Of a stretch of 64,000 bases of DNA, positions 1-9,859 are shown in pieces. A program made the position numbers and the translations under genes. The notes under the pieces were generated by a model that had not been told where the DNA came from, made no database searches, and worked only from the letters and a program-made list of their open reading frames with translations. Numbering within the stretch: position 1 is the stretch's first letter; the number at the start of each line of letters is the position of its first letter. The DNA comes from Burkholderiales bacterium (lineage in GTDB: Bacteria; Pseudomonadota; Gammaproteobacteria; Burkholderiales; SG8-39): the NCBI GenBank assembly GCA_026417035.1, contig JAOAEA010000005.1, positions 1 through 64,000 of the forward strand, written 5' to 3'.

Positions 1-2
1 CC

Positions 3-1703
3 CCCGCCTCACCGCAAGCCAAGCGGCACATCGGGCAGATCCTCATCTCCTTCGGTGTCCTCACCGAGGACCAGCTGCGCATCGCGCTGCTGGAGCAGAT
101 GAAGACGAAGCGCCCGCTCGGCAAGATCCTGGTCGAGCTGGGGTTCATCTCCGAGGCGACGCTCCGCGACGCCCTGTCGGAGAAGCTCGGGCTGCAGTCG
201 GTCGACCTGTCGCAGATCGTGGTCGATCCCGCGGCGATCAAGCAGGTGCCGCGCGACTTCGCCAAGCGCCACAACCTGTTCCCGGTGGCGATCGACCGGG
301 AGCACAAGCGCTTCATCCTGGCGCTGTCGGACACCAACAACATCGTCGCGCTCGACCAGGTCCGCGCCCAGCTCAAGGGCAACTACGAGATCGAGATACG
401 GCTCGCCGGCGAATCGGAGATCGCGCGCGCCATCGAGCAGTTCTACGGCCACGAGCTCTCGATCGACGGCATCCTGCACGAGATCGAGACCGGCGAGATC
501 GACTACCAGAGCCTCGCGGCGAGCGGCGACGAGTACTCGCAGCCGGTGGTGCGGCTGATCTCGGCGCTGCTGGCCGACGCGGTGGACCGCGGCGCCTCCG
601 ACATCCACTTCGAGCCGGAGCAGAACTTCCTCAGGATCCGCTACCGCATCGACGGCGTGCTGCGCCAGATCCGCAGCTTGCACAAGACCTATTGGCCGGC
701 GATGGCCGTGCGCATCAAGGTGATGAGCAAGATGAACATCGCCGAGACGCGCGCGCCCCAGGACGGGCGCATCTCGCTCTCCCTCACCGGCCGCCAGGTG
801 GACTTCCGCGTCGCCTCGCAGATCACCACGCACGGCGAGAACATCGTCCTGCGGATCCTGGACCGCCAGAAGGGCATCGTGCCCCTGGACCAGCTGGGGC
901 TGCAGGCCGAGCAGCTCGCCATGCTCAAGAAGATGATCGCCCGGCCCGAGGGCATCATCCTCGTCACCGGCCCCACCGGCAGCGGCAAGACCACCACGCT
1001 CTACTCGATCCTGAACCACATCAACCACGACGGGGTCAACATCATGACCCTGGAGGATCCGGTCGAGTACCCGATGACGCTCATTCGCCAGACCTCGGTG
1101 AACGAGGCGGCGAAGCTCGACTTCGCCAACGGCATCCGCTCGCTGATGCGCCAGGACCCCGACGTGATCCTGGTGGGCGAGATCCGCGACGAGGACACCG
1201 CGGCGATGGCCTTCCGCGCGGCCATGACCGGCCACCAGGTCTATTCGACGCTGCACTCGAACTCGGCGATCGGCGCGATCCCGCGCCTGGTGGACATCGG
1301 CATGTCCCCGGAGATCATGGCCGGCAACATCATCGGCATCGTCGCGCAGCGCCTGGTCCGGCGCCTGTGCAAGCACTGCCGGCAGCCCTACGAGGCCTCC
1401 ACCGCGGAGTGCCGCATGCTCGGGGCGAAGACCGAGCGGCCGCCGACGATCTACCGCGCCGTGGGCTGCGACCACTGCGACTACCAGGGCTTCCGCGGGC
1501 GCCTGGCGATCATGGAGCTGCTCAAGCTCGACGGCGAGACCGACGAGCTGATGGCGCACAAGGCCACCAGCCGCGAGATCCTCAAGGCGGCGCTCGCCAA
1601 GGGCTTTCGCACCCTCGCCGACGACGGCGCCCGGCGGGTGCTCGATGGCTCCACCTCGCTCGAGGAACTGATGCGGGTGGTGGACCTGACCGACCGAATG
1701 TGA
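3..1703 (+). CDS. GspE/PilB/MshE-type pilus assembly or type II secretion ATPase (5' end runs off the window)
   Basis: Frame 3 is open upstream of the listed ATG (PASPQAKRHIGQILISFGVLTEDQLRIALLEQMKTK...), giving an MshEN-like N-domain; Walker A GPTGSGKTTTLYS; Walker B/Asp box EIRDEDTAAMAFRAAMTGHQVYSTLHS; C-terminal CxxC zinc motifs (CKHCRQP, CDHCDYQG). Confidence 0.93.
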   Translation, partial: PASPQAKRHIGQILISFGVLTEDQLRIALLEQMKTKRPLGKILVELGFISEATLRDALSEKLGLQSVDLSQIVVDPAAIKQVPRDFAKRHNLFPVAIDREHKRFILALSDTNNIVALDQVRAQLKGNYEIEIRLAGESEIARAIEQFYGHELSIDGILHEIETGEIDYQSLAASGDEYSQPVVRLISALLADAVDRGASDIHFEPEQNFLRIRYRIDGVLRQIRSLHKTYWPAMAVRIKVMSKMNIAETRAPQDGRISLSLTGRQVDFRVASQITTHGENIVLRILDRQKGIVPLDQLGLQAEQLAMLKKMIARPEGIILVTGPTGSGKTTTLYSILNHINHDGVNIMTLEDPVEYPMTLIRQTSVNEAAKLDFANGIRSLMRQDPDVILVGEIRDEDTAAMAFRAAMTGHQVYSTLHSNSAIGAIPRLVDIGMSPEIMAGNIIGIVAQRLVRRLCKHCRQPYEASTAECRMLGAKTERPPTIYRAVGCDHCDYQGFRGRLAIMELLKLDGETDELMAHKATSREILKAALAKGFRTLADDGARRVLDGSTSLEELMRVVDLTDRM

Positions 1704-1804
1704 ACTTTCGCCCTTCACGGGCGAGCCCGTTCACCGCTAGACTCGGTTGCCGGCCGGCACGATTTTCGCTGCGAGAGCCGGGCGGTGCGCTCTGACAGGA
1801 TCCG

Positions 1805-3007
1805 ATGGCGCTATTCACCTACAAGGCAATCGACGCCTCCGGCAAGGCGGTCATCGGCCAGCTGGAGGCGGTGAACCCGGTCGACCTCGAGCTCCGCCTC
1901 AAGCGGATGGGGCTCGACCTGGTCGTCGGCGGACAGGCCAAGCGCGCCGGCGGCGTCGGCGGCGCGCGCGTGAAGCGTGCCGACCTCATCAACTTCTGCT
2001 TCCATCTCGAGCAGCTGACGCGGGCCGGCGTGCCGCTCGTCGACGGCCTCGCCGACCTGCGCGATTCCACCGAGAACCCGCGCTTCCGCGAGGTCATCTC
2101 CGGCCTGATCGAGAGCATCCAGGGCGGCCAGAACCTCTCGCAGGCCCTGGCGAGCCATCCGACCGTGTTCAACCCCGTCTTCCGCAGCCTGATCCGCGCC
2201 GGCGAGGACACCGGGCGGCTGCCGGAGGTGCTGAAGAGCCTCAACGAGAACCTGAAGTGGGAGGACGAGCTCGCCGCGCAGACGAAGAAGATCATCATGT
2301 ACCCGGCGTTCGTCGGGTCGATCGTCGTGCTCGTCACGTTGTTCCTCATGGTGTACCTCGTCCCGCAGATGGTCGGGTTCATCAAGAACATGGGGCAGGC
2401 AATCCCGTTCCACACCCAGGCGCTGATCGCCGTCTCGGGATTCCTGGTGAAGTACTGGTGGGCGGTGTTCCTCGTGCCGGCGGCGATCGCGCTCGTCGTC
2501 TACGTCCTCGCCCGGACCAACCCCGGCGTGCGCTACCAGCTCGACGCGCTGAAGCTACGCATTCCGCTGGTCGGCCCGATCCTGCGCAAGATCATCCTCT
2601 CGCGCTTCGCGAGCATCTTCGCCCTGATGTATTCCTCGGGCATCACGATCCTCGACGCCATCCGCAGCTCCGAGGAAACCGCGGGCAACCTGGTGATCCA
2701 GGAGGGTCTGCGCGCCGCGGGCCAGCAGATCGGCGAGGGCAAGAACGTCACCGCCGCGTTCCAGGAGGTGGGCCTCTTCCCGCCGCTGGTGATCCGCATG
2801 CTTCGGGTCGGCGAGAACACCGGGGCGCTCGACACGGCGCTCCTCAACGTGAGCTACTTCTACAACCGCGAAGTCCGCGAGGGCATCGGGCGGATCCAGG
2901 TCATGATCGAGCCGGCGCTGACGGTGCTCCTCGGGGTTATCCTCGGCTGGGTCATGCTCTCGGTCCTCGGACCGATTTACGACACGATCAGCAAGCTGAA
3001 GATCTGA
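1805..3007 (+). CDS. GspF/PilC/MshG-type inner-membrane platform protein
   Basis: MALFTYKAIDASGKAVIGQLEA N-terminus, two repeated T2SSF domains, FCFHLEQLTRAGVPLVDGL and FALMYSSGITILDAI motifs. Confidence 0.93.
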   Translation: MALFTYKAIDASGKAVIGQLEAVNPVDLELRLKRMGLDLVVGGQAKRAGGVGGARVKRADLINFCFHLEQLTRAGVPLVDGLADLRDSTENPRFREVISGLIESIQGGQNLSQALASHPTVFNPVFRSLIRAGEDTGRLPEVLKSLNENLKWEDELAAQTKKIIMYPAFVGSIVVLVTLFLMVYLVPQMVGFIKNMGQAIPFHTQALIAVSGFLVKYWWAVFLVPAAIALVVYVLARTNPGVRYQLDALKLRIPLVGPILRKIILSRFASIFALMYSSGITILDAIRSSEETAGNLVIQEGLRAAGQQIGEGKNVTAAFQEVGLFPPLVIRMLRVGENTGALDTALLNVSYFYNREVREGIGRIQVMIEPALTVLLGVILGWVMLSVLGPIYDTISKLKI

Positions 3008-3010
3008 TCC

Positions 3011-3080
3011 AGGATCTAGGATGTAGGATCGAGGGTCGGGGGTCGGGATTCGGGATGCAGGATCGGGGGCTGGGATCTAG
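3011..3080. repeat. Degenerate period-7 tandem repeat (about 10 units, core aGGATCg)
   Basis: aggatct-aggatgt-aggatcg-agggtcg-ggggtcg-ggattcg-ggatgca-ggatcgg-gggctgg-gatctag read directly in the intergenic region. Confidence 0.7.
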
Positions 3081-3256
3081 GAACATGGGACCGCAGGTCA
3101 TCCGGCTTGGGAGAGCTCGAGTGCTGGCCGCGCCCCGGCCTGGCCGCGCGTCGCGCGCCCGCGGGACTGAGATGAAGGCCGAGCCTCTGCTCAGGCCCGC
3201 CCCGCTGTCGAGGGCGGACCGGGGGATGCGCGCTGCCATTCTGGGGAGCCGCTGAG

Positions 3257-4798
3257 ATGCCCGAGAAGCGCGTCCTCTACCTCACTTCCGGCCTTCTCGC
3301 CGCCTACCGTGTCCGTCGCGGGACGGTGGAGCTCGACGCGCGGTTCGCGGAGACCGAGGAAGGCGTCGGCGCGTTCGACAGCTACGCGCGGAGCCTCGGC
3401 GACGCGCTCGTGTATTTCCTCGCGGACCTGGTCGAAGAGGACTTCCTGCCGGAGACGATCCCGTTCGTGCGCGGCGGCGACCGCCGCGCCCTCCTCGAGC
3501 GCCGGCTCGCGCAGCGTTACCGCGACGCGAGCCTGTCGCTCGTGCAGTCGCTCGGGACCGAGCGCACGCAGCGGCGCGAGGAGCGGATCCTGCTCTCCGC
3601 CTTCACCAACACGCAGCCGTTCGTGCCCTGGCTCACGGCGCTCCGCGAGGCCGGTGTCGCCGTCGTCGGCGTCTACTCGGTCGCGCAGCTCGCGCCGCGC
3701 CTCATGCGCGCCGCTGGCAAGAAGAAGGAAGCGGCGCTGGTCGTCACCCTCGACGCCGCGGGGCTGCGGCAGTCCTACGTCGAGGGCGGCCGGCTGCGTT
3801 TCAGCCGCCTGAGTCCGCTCGCCGCCGCCGACGTGGCATCGCCGGAGCGCACGGCCGGGGCCTTCGGCCGCGAGACGGTGCGGCTTCAGCAGTATCTCGT
3901 CTCGTCCCGGGCGATGGCGCGCGAGGGCGAGCGGCTCGACGCCGTCATGATCACGCCGCCCGGGCTGCGGGCCGCCACGCAGGCGTTCGTCGCCGACAAC
4001 GGCGTCGTCGCGGCGACGGTCCTCGACCTGCAGGACGCGATGACGGCGATCGGCCTGCGGCACCGGCCGCCCGACGCCGGCGCCGAGGTCCTCTACGTCT
4101 ACCTCGTCGCGATGTCCGCGCCGCGCGCGCAGTACGCGCGCGAAAGCCTGCGCGGGCGATACCGCGTGCACCAGGTTCGCAACGCGATCATGGCGGCGGG
4201 CGGTGCGCTCTTCTTCGCCGGCCTCGCGGTCGCGGCTTACGACTTGGTCGGCGTCCTGAGGATCCAGGGCGCGATCGAGCAGGACCAGCGGCAGCTCGCG
4301 CTCGCCAACGAGCAGTACGGCCGCATCACGGCGCGCTTCCCCGCGATGCCGACCACGACCGAGAGCCTGCGCGTCGCGATGACGCAGTACGGGGAGCTCA
4401 CCAGGCGGACGGTCGCGCCCGAGGCGCTGCTCGCCGAGCTGAGCGAAGCCCTGCAGCTGTCGCCGCGCATCGAGCTCGACAGCATCCGCTGGGAGCGCTC
4501 GGACACGCCGCCGCCCGGCCTCGCGACGCCTCAGGGCGCGCCGCCGCGCAGCGGCCCCTACGAGGTCGCCACCGTGAACGGGCGCGTGCTCGCTGCCCGT
4601 GCCTCGGACTACCGCAACATCACCAACCTCGTGAACGAGTTCATCGCCAACCTCAAGCGGCGCCCGGGACTGGAGGTCGTGGCGGCCAGGCTGCCTTTCG
4701 ACGTCGGCTCCCAGACGAGCCTCTCCGGGGACATCGGCGCCGAAAGGAGCGACGTCCCCACGTTCACGGTCACCGTCGTGCGGAGGCTCGCACCGTGA
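3257..4798 (+). CDS. PilM/GspL-like protein with PilN-like C-terminal TM domain
   Basis: Operon position; N-terminal actin-like (PilM/GspL) half, one central TM (IMAAGGALFFAGLAVAAYDLVGVL) and PilN-like periplasmic tail. Confidence 0.6.
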   Translation: MPEKRVLYLTSGLLAAYRVRRGTVELDARFAETEEGVGAFDSYARSLGDALVYFLADLVEEDFLPETIPFVRGGDRRALLERRLAQRYRDASLSLVQSLGTERTQRREERILLSAFTNTQPFVPWLTALREAGVAVVGVYSVAQLAPRLMRAAGKKKEAALVVTLDAAGLRQSYVEGGRLRFSRLSPLAAADVASPERTAGAFGRETVRLQQYLVSSRAMAREGERLDAVMITPPGLRAATQAFVADNGVVAATVLDLQDAMTAIGLRHRPPDAGAEVLYVYLVAMSAPRAQYARESLRGRYRVHQVRNAIMAAGGALFFAGLAVAAYDLVGVLRIQGAIEQDQRQLALANEQYGRITARFPAMPTTTESLRVAMTQYGELTRRTVAPEALLAELSEALQLSPRIELDSIRWERSDTPPPGLATPQGAPPRSGPYEVATVNGRVLAARASDYRNITNLVNEFIANLKRRPGLEVVAARLPFDVGSQTSLSGDIGAERSDVPTFTVTVVRRLAP

Positions 4799-5427
4799 AG
4801 CTCGAGCAGGGAACCGGCAAGCAGCTCCTCGGCCCGATCGCGATCGCGCTCGGGCTCGCGGCCGCGGGCGCGGCGGCGCTCTACTTCAGCCAGCAATGGC
4901 TCGCGCGGACGGCCGCCGCGGAAAAGGCCTTGCGCGCCGAGCGCGTTGCGATGCAGGAGAAGTTCGCGCGCGCGACCGAGGAGGAGCGCGAGATCCGCGA
5001 AAAGCTCGCCGCGTACAACCAGCTCGTGGAGCGCGGTATCGTCGGCGAAGAGCAGCGTCTCGACTGGGTCGACGCGATCGCCCAGATCAAGACGGAGCGC
5101 AAGCTCTTCGAGGTGAAGTACAGCATCGAGCCGCAGCGGGCCCTCGACCTACCCGGGGTGAAGGGCACGCCCGACGTGGAGTTCCGCGCGAGCCGCATGC
5201 GGCTCGAGCTGCCGCTCCTGCACGAGGGCGACCTCTTCGTCTTCCTGGGCGACCTCTCCCGGGCGCTGCGCTCGCACGTGCTCGTGCGCTCGTGCTCGAT
5301 CCAGCGCATCGACCGCGCTGCGGTCGACCGCGGCCTATCGCCGCGGTTGCGCGCCGACTGCAGCCTCGACCTGGTGACGATCCGGGACCAGCGCCGCACC
5401 GAAGCCGCCGCGAGGAACAAGCCATGA
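4795..5427 (+). CDS. PilO/GspM-like pilus assembly protein
   Basis: ATGA overlap with the upstream gene; N-terminal TM (LLGPIAIALGLAAAGAAALYFSQQW) followed by a coiled coil. Confidence 0.5.
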   Translation: MKLEQGTGKQLLGPIAIALGLAAAGAAALYFSQQWLARTAAAEKALRAERVAMQEKFARATEEEREIREKLAAYNQLVERGIVGEEQRLDWVDAIAQIKTERKLFEVKYSIEPQRALDLPGVKGTPDVEFRASRMRLELPLLHEGDLFVFLGDLSRALRSHVLVRSCSIQRIDRAAVDRGLSPRLRADCSLDLVTIRDQRRTEAAARNKP

Positions 5428-5879
5428 ACCGCGCCGTGTCACGACGCAGGCTGCAGAAGACGATCCTGACGGCCTTCACGGCCGCGGCCCTGTCGGCCAC
5501 CGCGTCCGGGCTCCCCCGGGCCGTCGTCGCCGCGGAGCTCGGCCGGCTTTTCCTCACGCCGCAGCAGCGGGTCGAGCTCGACAAGCGGCGCGCCGCCAAC
5601 GCTGCGGAGGCGGAGACGGTCGTCGAGAGCACCGTCACCGTCAACGGCGTGGTGATCCGCGAAGGCGGCAAGTCGACGGCGTGGGTGAACGGCGTCCCGC
5701 AGCACGGGCCCGACGCCGGCTCCGTGACGCGCCCGGGCGCGTATCGCGACCCGGAAACCAACGCCGCCGTGCGCGCCGGCCAGACGCTCGACCGCACCCG
5801 CGGCGAGCTCCGCGACGTCGTCGAGCCGGGGGCGATCCGGGTGAAGCGGGCGCAGGGCGCCGCGGCGGACAAGGAATGA
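5424..5879 (+). CDS. Small secreted protein of the pilus cluster (PilP/GspC-like position)
   Basis: ATG at 5424 overlaps the upstream stop; signal-peptide-like N-terminus; VNGVVIREGGKSTAWVNG segment; translationally coupled on both sides. Confidence 0.5.
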   Translation: MNRAVSRRRLQKTILTAFTAAALSATASGLPRAVVAAELGRLFLTPQQRVELDKRRAANAAEAETVVESTVTVNGVVIREGGKSTAWVNGVPQHGPDAGSVTRPGAYRDPETNAAVRAGQTLDRTRGELRDVVEPGAIRVKRAQGAAADKE

Positions 5880-7603
5880 CCTTCGCCGGGCCGATCGCCG
5901 TGAGACGCCGGCTGCCGGCATCGAGCACCCGCCAGGGTGGCATGGCGCTCCTTGCGCTGCTCGCCCTGATCGTGACGGGTGCCGTATTCCTCATGGTCCA
6001 GAAGCTGAATGCAGCCTCGGCGCAGGTCGACCGCGCCGCGGTCACGAACCGGGCGTTGCTGCAGGCGAAACAGGCGTTGCTCGCCTATGCGGCGCTCGAT
6101 GGCGGGCAGTCGCAGGCCATGAACCGCCCCGGGAGCCTGCCCTGCCCCGCGCAGCCGTTGGCCAGTAACCCGGTGCAGAACTGGGGGACGGCACTGGGTT
6201 CCTGCGGGACGGCGGCAACGCGCGTCGGCCGGCTGCCGTGGAAAACCTTGGGGCTGCCCGAGCTGCGGGATGGCAGTGGCGAGCTGCTCTGGTACGCGAT
6301 TTCCCCGCGGTTTCGCGACACCGCCACTTCGGTGATCAACAGCGACACGCGGGGCCAGATCCGGATCGTCGGTCCAGCGCGCAGCGAGGAGGTCGTCGCG
6401 GTGATCTTCGCGCCCGGTGCGCCGGTGAGAAAGTCGGACAACTCGCCCCAGGATCGGAGCACGGCGGCCGAAAGGGACAAGATCGTCAACTACCTTGAAG
6501 GCTACACGCTGGATCCGAACGCCTTGCTCGCCAACATCACCGACCAGTTCACGAGCGGGGCCGCGACCGACCATTTCAACGACCAGCTCGTGACGATCAC
6601 GCAAGAGGAGCTGATGGCGGCGACGGAGAACGTCGTGGCGGCGCGCCTGCGCACGCTGATCCTCCCCCGCCTCCAGCAGTATCTGGCGGACTGGGGCGCG
6701 CTTCCCTACGCGGCGCCTTTCGTCCCCACCGACCCGTCGGTGGATGCGCACGCGACGCCGCCGTTGCTGCAAGGAAGGCTCCCCCTTGCGCTCGGCGCTG
6801 GCACGCTCGATCTGCGGTGGAGAGCGTTGAGCTACGACATCAAGAACGGCGCCTTGACGGTGGGTACCTGCTCCACCGCTGATCCGCGCGCGAACCTGAC
6901 TTGCTCCATCCCGGCGCCCGGCCCCGGCCCGGTCAACGTCTCGGTGAACGTCGAAGTCGAGGACGTCGGGTTCGGCTTGGTCGAGCCGATGCCTCCGGTG
7001 ACGAGCGCGAGCCCCTCCATGTCGGTGGTTGTCTCCCAAAGCCTCACGGGAGCCGTGCAGGCGGACGGCTCGGCGGTCATTCAGGCGAACTTCACCATCA
7101 ACTCGACCAATCCCGTGAGCTTCAGCCTCGCCTTGCCGCAGAAAACCGCTTTGTCGGGTTTCAAGTACGACTGGCTCGTTCTCAACCAGTGGTATCAGCA
7201 GATCCTGTACGCCATCCCTCCGACCATGGCGCCCGGGGCGGCAGGCTCGTGTTCGACGTCCAGCCCCGGGAGCTGTTTGACCGTCGAGAGACGCGCCGGG
7301 CCCGCTGTGAGCGCGGCCGCGGCTCTGATCCTCGCCGGCCGCCCGGTGCTGCGGGAAAGCCCGCCCTCGGCCGAGTGTTCGATCCAGAAACGGCCCGCAT
7401 GGGACCCCAACCCGACCGCCTGCCCGGAGGCGCTGGGTCCGGCGAACTATCTGCAGAACTATTTCGAGGCCCAGAACAACGACGGCGTCACGACCCTTCC
7501 CGTGACGCTCAAGGAGGGCTACCGCTCGCCGGGCTTCAACGACCGCGTCGTGTGGCTCTCTCCCGGCCCGGGCATGGAGTGCAAGCCGTGGCCCTGCGAC
7601 TGA
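5876..7603 (+). CDS. Large prepilin/PilX-like surface protein (575 aa)
   Basis: ATGA overlap; N-terminal QGGMALLALLALIVTGAVFL hydrophobic helix, then ALLQAKQALLAYAALDG...RPGSLPCPAQP as in LPCPA-type secretion prepilins. Confidence 0.6.
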   Translation: MTFAGPIAVRRRLPASSTRQGGMALLALLALIVTGAVFLMVQKLNAASAQVDRAAVTNRALLQAKQALLAYAALDGGQSQAMNRPGSLPCPAQPLASNPVQNWGTALGSCGTAATRVGRLPWKTLGLPELRDGSGELLWYAISPRFRDTATSVINSDTRGQIRIVGPARSEEVVAVIFAPGAPVRKSDNSPQDRSTAAERDKIVNYLEGYTLDPNALLANITDQFTSGAATDHFNDQLVTITQEELMAATENVVAARLRTLILPRLQQYLADWGALPYAAPFVPTDPSVDAHATPPLLQGRLPLALGAGTLDLRWRALSYDIKNGALTVGTCSTADPRANLTCSIPAPGPGPVNVSVNVEVEDVGFGLVEPMPPVTSASPSMSVVVSQSLTGAVQADGSAVIQANFTINSTNPVSFSLALPQKTALSGFKYDWLVLNQWYQQILYAIPPTMAPGAAGSCSTSSPGSCLTVERRAGPAVSAAAALILAGRPVLRESPPSAECSIQKRPAWDPNPTACPEALGPANYLQNYFEAQNNDGVTTLPVTLKEGYRSPGFNDRVVWLSPGPGMECKPWPCD

Positions 7604-8415
7604 CCGGCGGCGTGCGCCAAAGCGCCGGCTTCACGCTGGTCGAGCTGTCAGTCGTCGTGGCCATCGTCGCGCTGCTGCTCGGGGGATTGCTGCTCACGCT
7701 CAGCGCGAGCCAGGAAGTCCGCGCCTATGAGGAGACGAACCGCCGGCTGGAGCGGGCCCGCGAGGCGCTTCTCGGGTTTGCCATTCAGAACGGCCGCCTC
7801 CCTTGCCCGGCGACCGCGACGAGCAACGGCCGCGAGGCGTTCGACACGGCGGCCGGTGGGAACGCCAGCAATGGTCTGTGCGCCGTCTGGGACGGCTATC
7901 TTCCGGCGATGGACTTGGGCATCTCCCCTGTGGACGATGCCGGCTTCCTCATCGACGCGTGGGGCGTGGGTTCCGACCAGAAGAACCGGGTGCGCTACGC
8001 CGTTTCCGATGCCAACAGCCAGGCGTTCACGAAGACGAACGGCCTCAAGGCGCGCATGCTCGCCGACCCCTTGGCGGGAGCGACGATCGAGACCGCGAAG
8101 CTCGTGCTGATCTGCGACAGCGCCGCCAACGTGACCGGCGCGCCCCCGCACCAGGACTGCTCGTCCGTCAAGTTCCAGGCGGCGGCCGCGGTCTACTCGT
8201 GGGGCAAGAACGCCCGGGACGCGTTCGATCTCGGCTCGGCATGTGGCTCGACGCTGCCGAACGCCGACGAGCGCGAGAACTGCGACGGCGACTTCATGCT
8301 CGTGTCCCGCCCCGCGAGCTCGACCCCGACCGTCTCCGACCTCTATGACGACGTCGTGGTTTGGCTGCCTGTCTCGATCCTCTTCAACCGCCTGATCTCG
8401 GCGGGAGCGATCTGA
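7588..8415 (+). CDS. Prepilin with N-terminal cleavage/methylation domain
   Basis: GTG start; QSAGFTLVELSVVVAIVALLLGG class III signal; RAREALLGFAIQNGRLPCPATATSNG motif. Confidence 0.8.
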   Translation: MALRLTGGVRQSAGFTLVELSVVVAIVALLLGGLLLTLSASQEVRAYEETNRRLERAREALLGFAIQNGRLPCPATATSNGREAFDTAAGGNASNGLCAVWDGYLPAMDLGISPVDDAGFLIDAWGVGSDQKNRVRYAVSDANSQAFTKTNGLKARMLADPLAGATIETAKLVLICDSAANVTGAPPHQDCSSVKFQAAAAVYSWGKNARDAFDLGSACGSTLPNADERENCDGDFMLVSRPASSTPTVSDLYDDVVVWLPVSILFNRLISAGAI

Positions 8416-8548
8416 CGCCGGGGCCCGGCGCGGGCATTTTCCTCATTTCGGCGTCGTGCGGTGGCCTCCGCCCGCGCTCGCGCATACAATCGCCGAGAGC
8501 ATCCCGCCCCGACTCGGCCGGCGGAGCACCCCTTTGCAGCCCGACCGC

Positions 8549-9844
8549 ATGAGCTACGCCACCACGCTCCTCCAGCGCCTGCGCACCGCCGGCGTGGAGC
8601 CGTCGGATTCCGAGGACGTGAAGCTCAAGAAGCAGCTCCTCATGTTCGCGATGGGGCTGATGACCGCGACGCCGGTGCTCTGGCTCGCGCTCTACTGGAT
8701 GATGGGGCTCGACGTGTCGGCGTCGCTCCCGTTCGGGTACCAGCTCGTGTCGCTCGCGACGCTGATCACGTACCTCGTCACCCTCAACTTCAACTTCTTC
8801 CGGGCCGCGCAGCTGGTCCTGTTCCTGTTCTTCCCGTTCGTGCTGCAGTGGAAGCTCGGCAACTTCATCACCGCGAGCGGGGTCGTCCTGTGGGGGCTGC
8901 TCGCCCCGATCGGCGCGATTCTCCTCTACAGCCCCCGGGAGTCGATCCCGTGGTTCGTCGCCTACGTGGTGCTGATCGCCGCCTCCGCGGCGATCGACTA
9001 CCAGCTCGCGGGCGTCGTGACGGTGCCGGCCATTCCCGAGCGCGCCAGCGTGGTCTTCTTCGCGCTCAATTTCATCGGCATGTCGAGCATCGTCTACTTC
9101 CTGCTCCGCTTCTCCACGGCCGAGCGCGACAAGTCGCAGGCGCACCTCGAGGAGACGCACCGTGCGCTGCAGGCGGAGCAGGAGCGCTCCGAGCGGCTGC
9201 TGCTCAACATCCTGCCCGGCCCGGTCGCCGAGCGGCTGAAGCAGGATGAGGGCACGATCGCCGACGGCTTCGCCGACGTGACGGTGATGTTCGCCGACAT
9301 CGTGAACTTCACGACGATCGCGGAAGGGATGTCCCCCAACCAGATCTTCTCGATGCTGAACAAGGTGTTCTCGTCCTTCGACGCGCTCGCGGAGAAGCAC
9401 GGGCTGGAGAAGATCAAGACGATCGGCGACGCCTACATGGTCGCCGGGGGGCTCGACACCGACGACAGCACCAACTACTCGGAGAAGATCGCCCTGATGG
9501 CGCTCGAGATGCGCGACATGCTCGAGCACGACCTCGGGGTGAACGAGCACCGGCTCCAGATCCGCATGGGCATCGGCACCGGCCCGGTGGTGGCCGGCGT
9601 CGTCGGCAAGAAGAAGTTCATCTACGACCTCTGGGGCGACACGGTCAACCTCGCGAGCCGCATCACCTCGGAGGCGGTCCCGGGGATGATCCAGGTGGAC
9701 GCGACGACCTATCGGCGCCTGCGCGCGAAGTTCGACTTCGACCCGCCCCACACGGTCTACCTCAAGGGCAAGGGTGACACCGTGATCTACCGGATGCGGG
9801 GCCTCAAGTCGGACGAGGCGCCGCGCGCAGCCGCGAGCGGCTGA
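8549..9844 (+). CDS. Membrane-anchored class III adenylate/guanylate cyclase
   Basis: About 6 TM segments, then catalytic domain VMFADIVNFT, EKIKTIGDAYMVAGG, FIYDLWGDTVNLASRI; Lys (EKIKT) and Asp (YDLWG) fit ATP specificity. Confidence 0.9.
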   Translation: MSYATTLLQRLRTAGVEPSDSEDVKLKKQLLMFAMGLMTATPVLWLALYWMMGLDVSASLPFGYQLVSLATLITYLVTLNFNFFRAAQLVLFLFFPFVLQWKLGNFITASGVVLWGLLAPIGAILLYSPRESIPWFVAYVVLIAASAAIDYQLAGVVTVPAIPERASVVFFALNFIGMSSIVYFLLRFSTAERDKSQAHLEETHRALQAEQERSERLLLNILPGPVAERLKQDEGTIADGFADVTVMFADIVNFTTIAEGMSPNQIFSMLNKVFSSFDALAEKHGLEKIKTIGDAYMVAGGLDTDDSTNYSEKIALMALEMRDMLEHDLGVNEHRLQIRMGIGTGPVVAGVVGKKKFIYDLWGDTVNLASRITSEAVPGMIQVDATTYRRLRAKFDFDPPHTVYLKGKGDTVIYRMRGLKSDEAPRAAASG

Positions 9845-9859
9845 AGGGCGGACGCGCGC

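Noticed and set aside
9-1718. 569-aa minus-strand ORF opposite the GspE-like ATPase
   Set aside because: Antisense shadow ORF caused by high GC and lack of stops; the + strand product has clear family motifs.
5087-7039. 650-aa minus-strand ORF opposite the pilus operon
   Set aside because: Arg/Ala/His-rich low-complexity translation with no recognisable motif; covers several coupled + strand genes.
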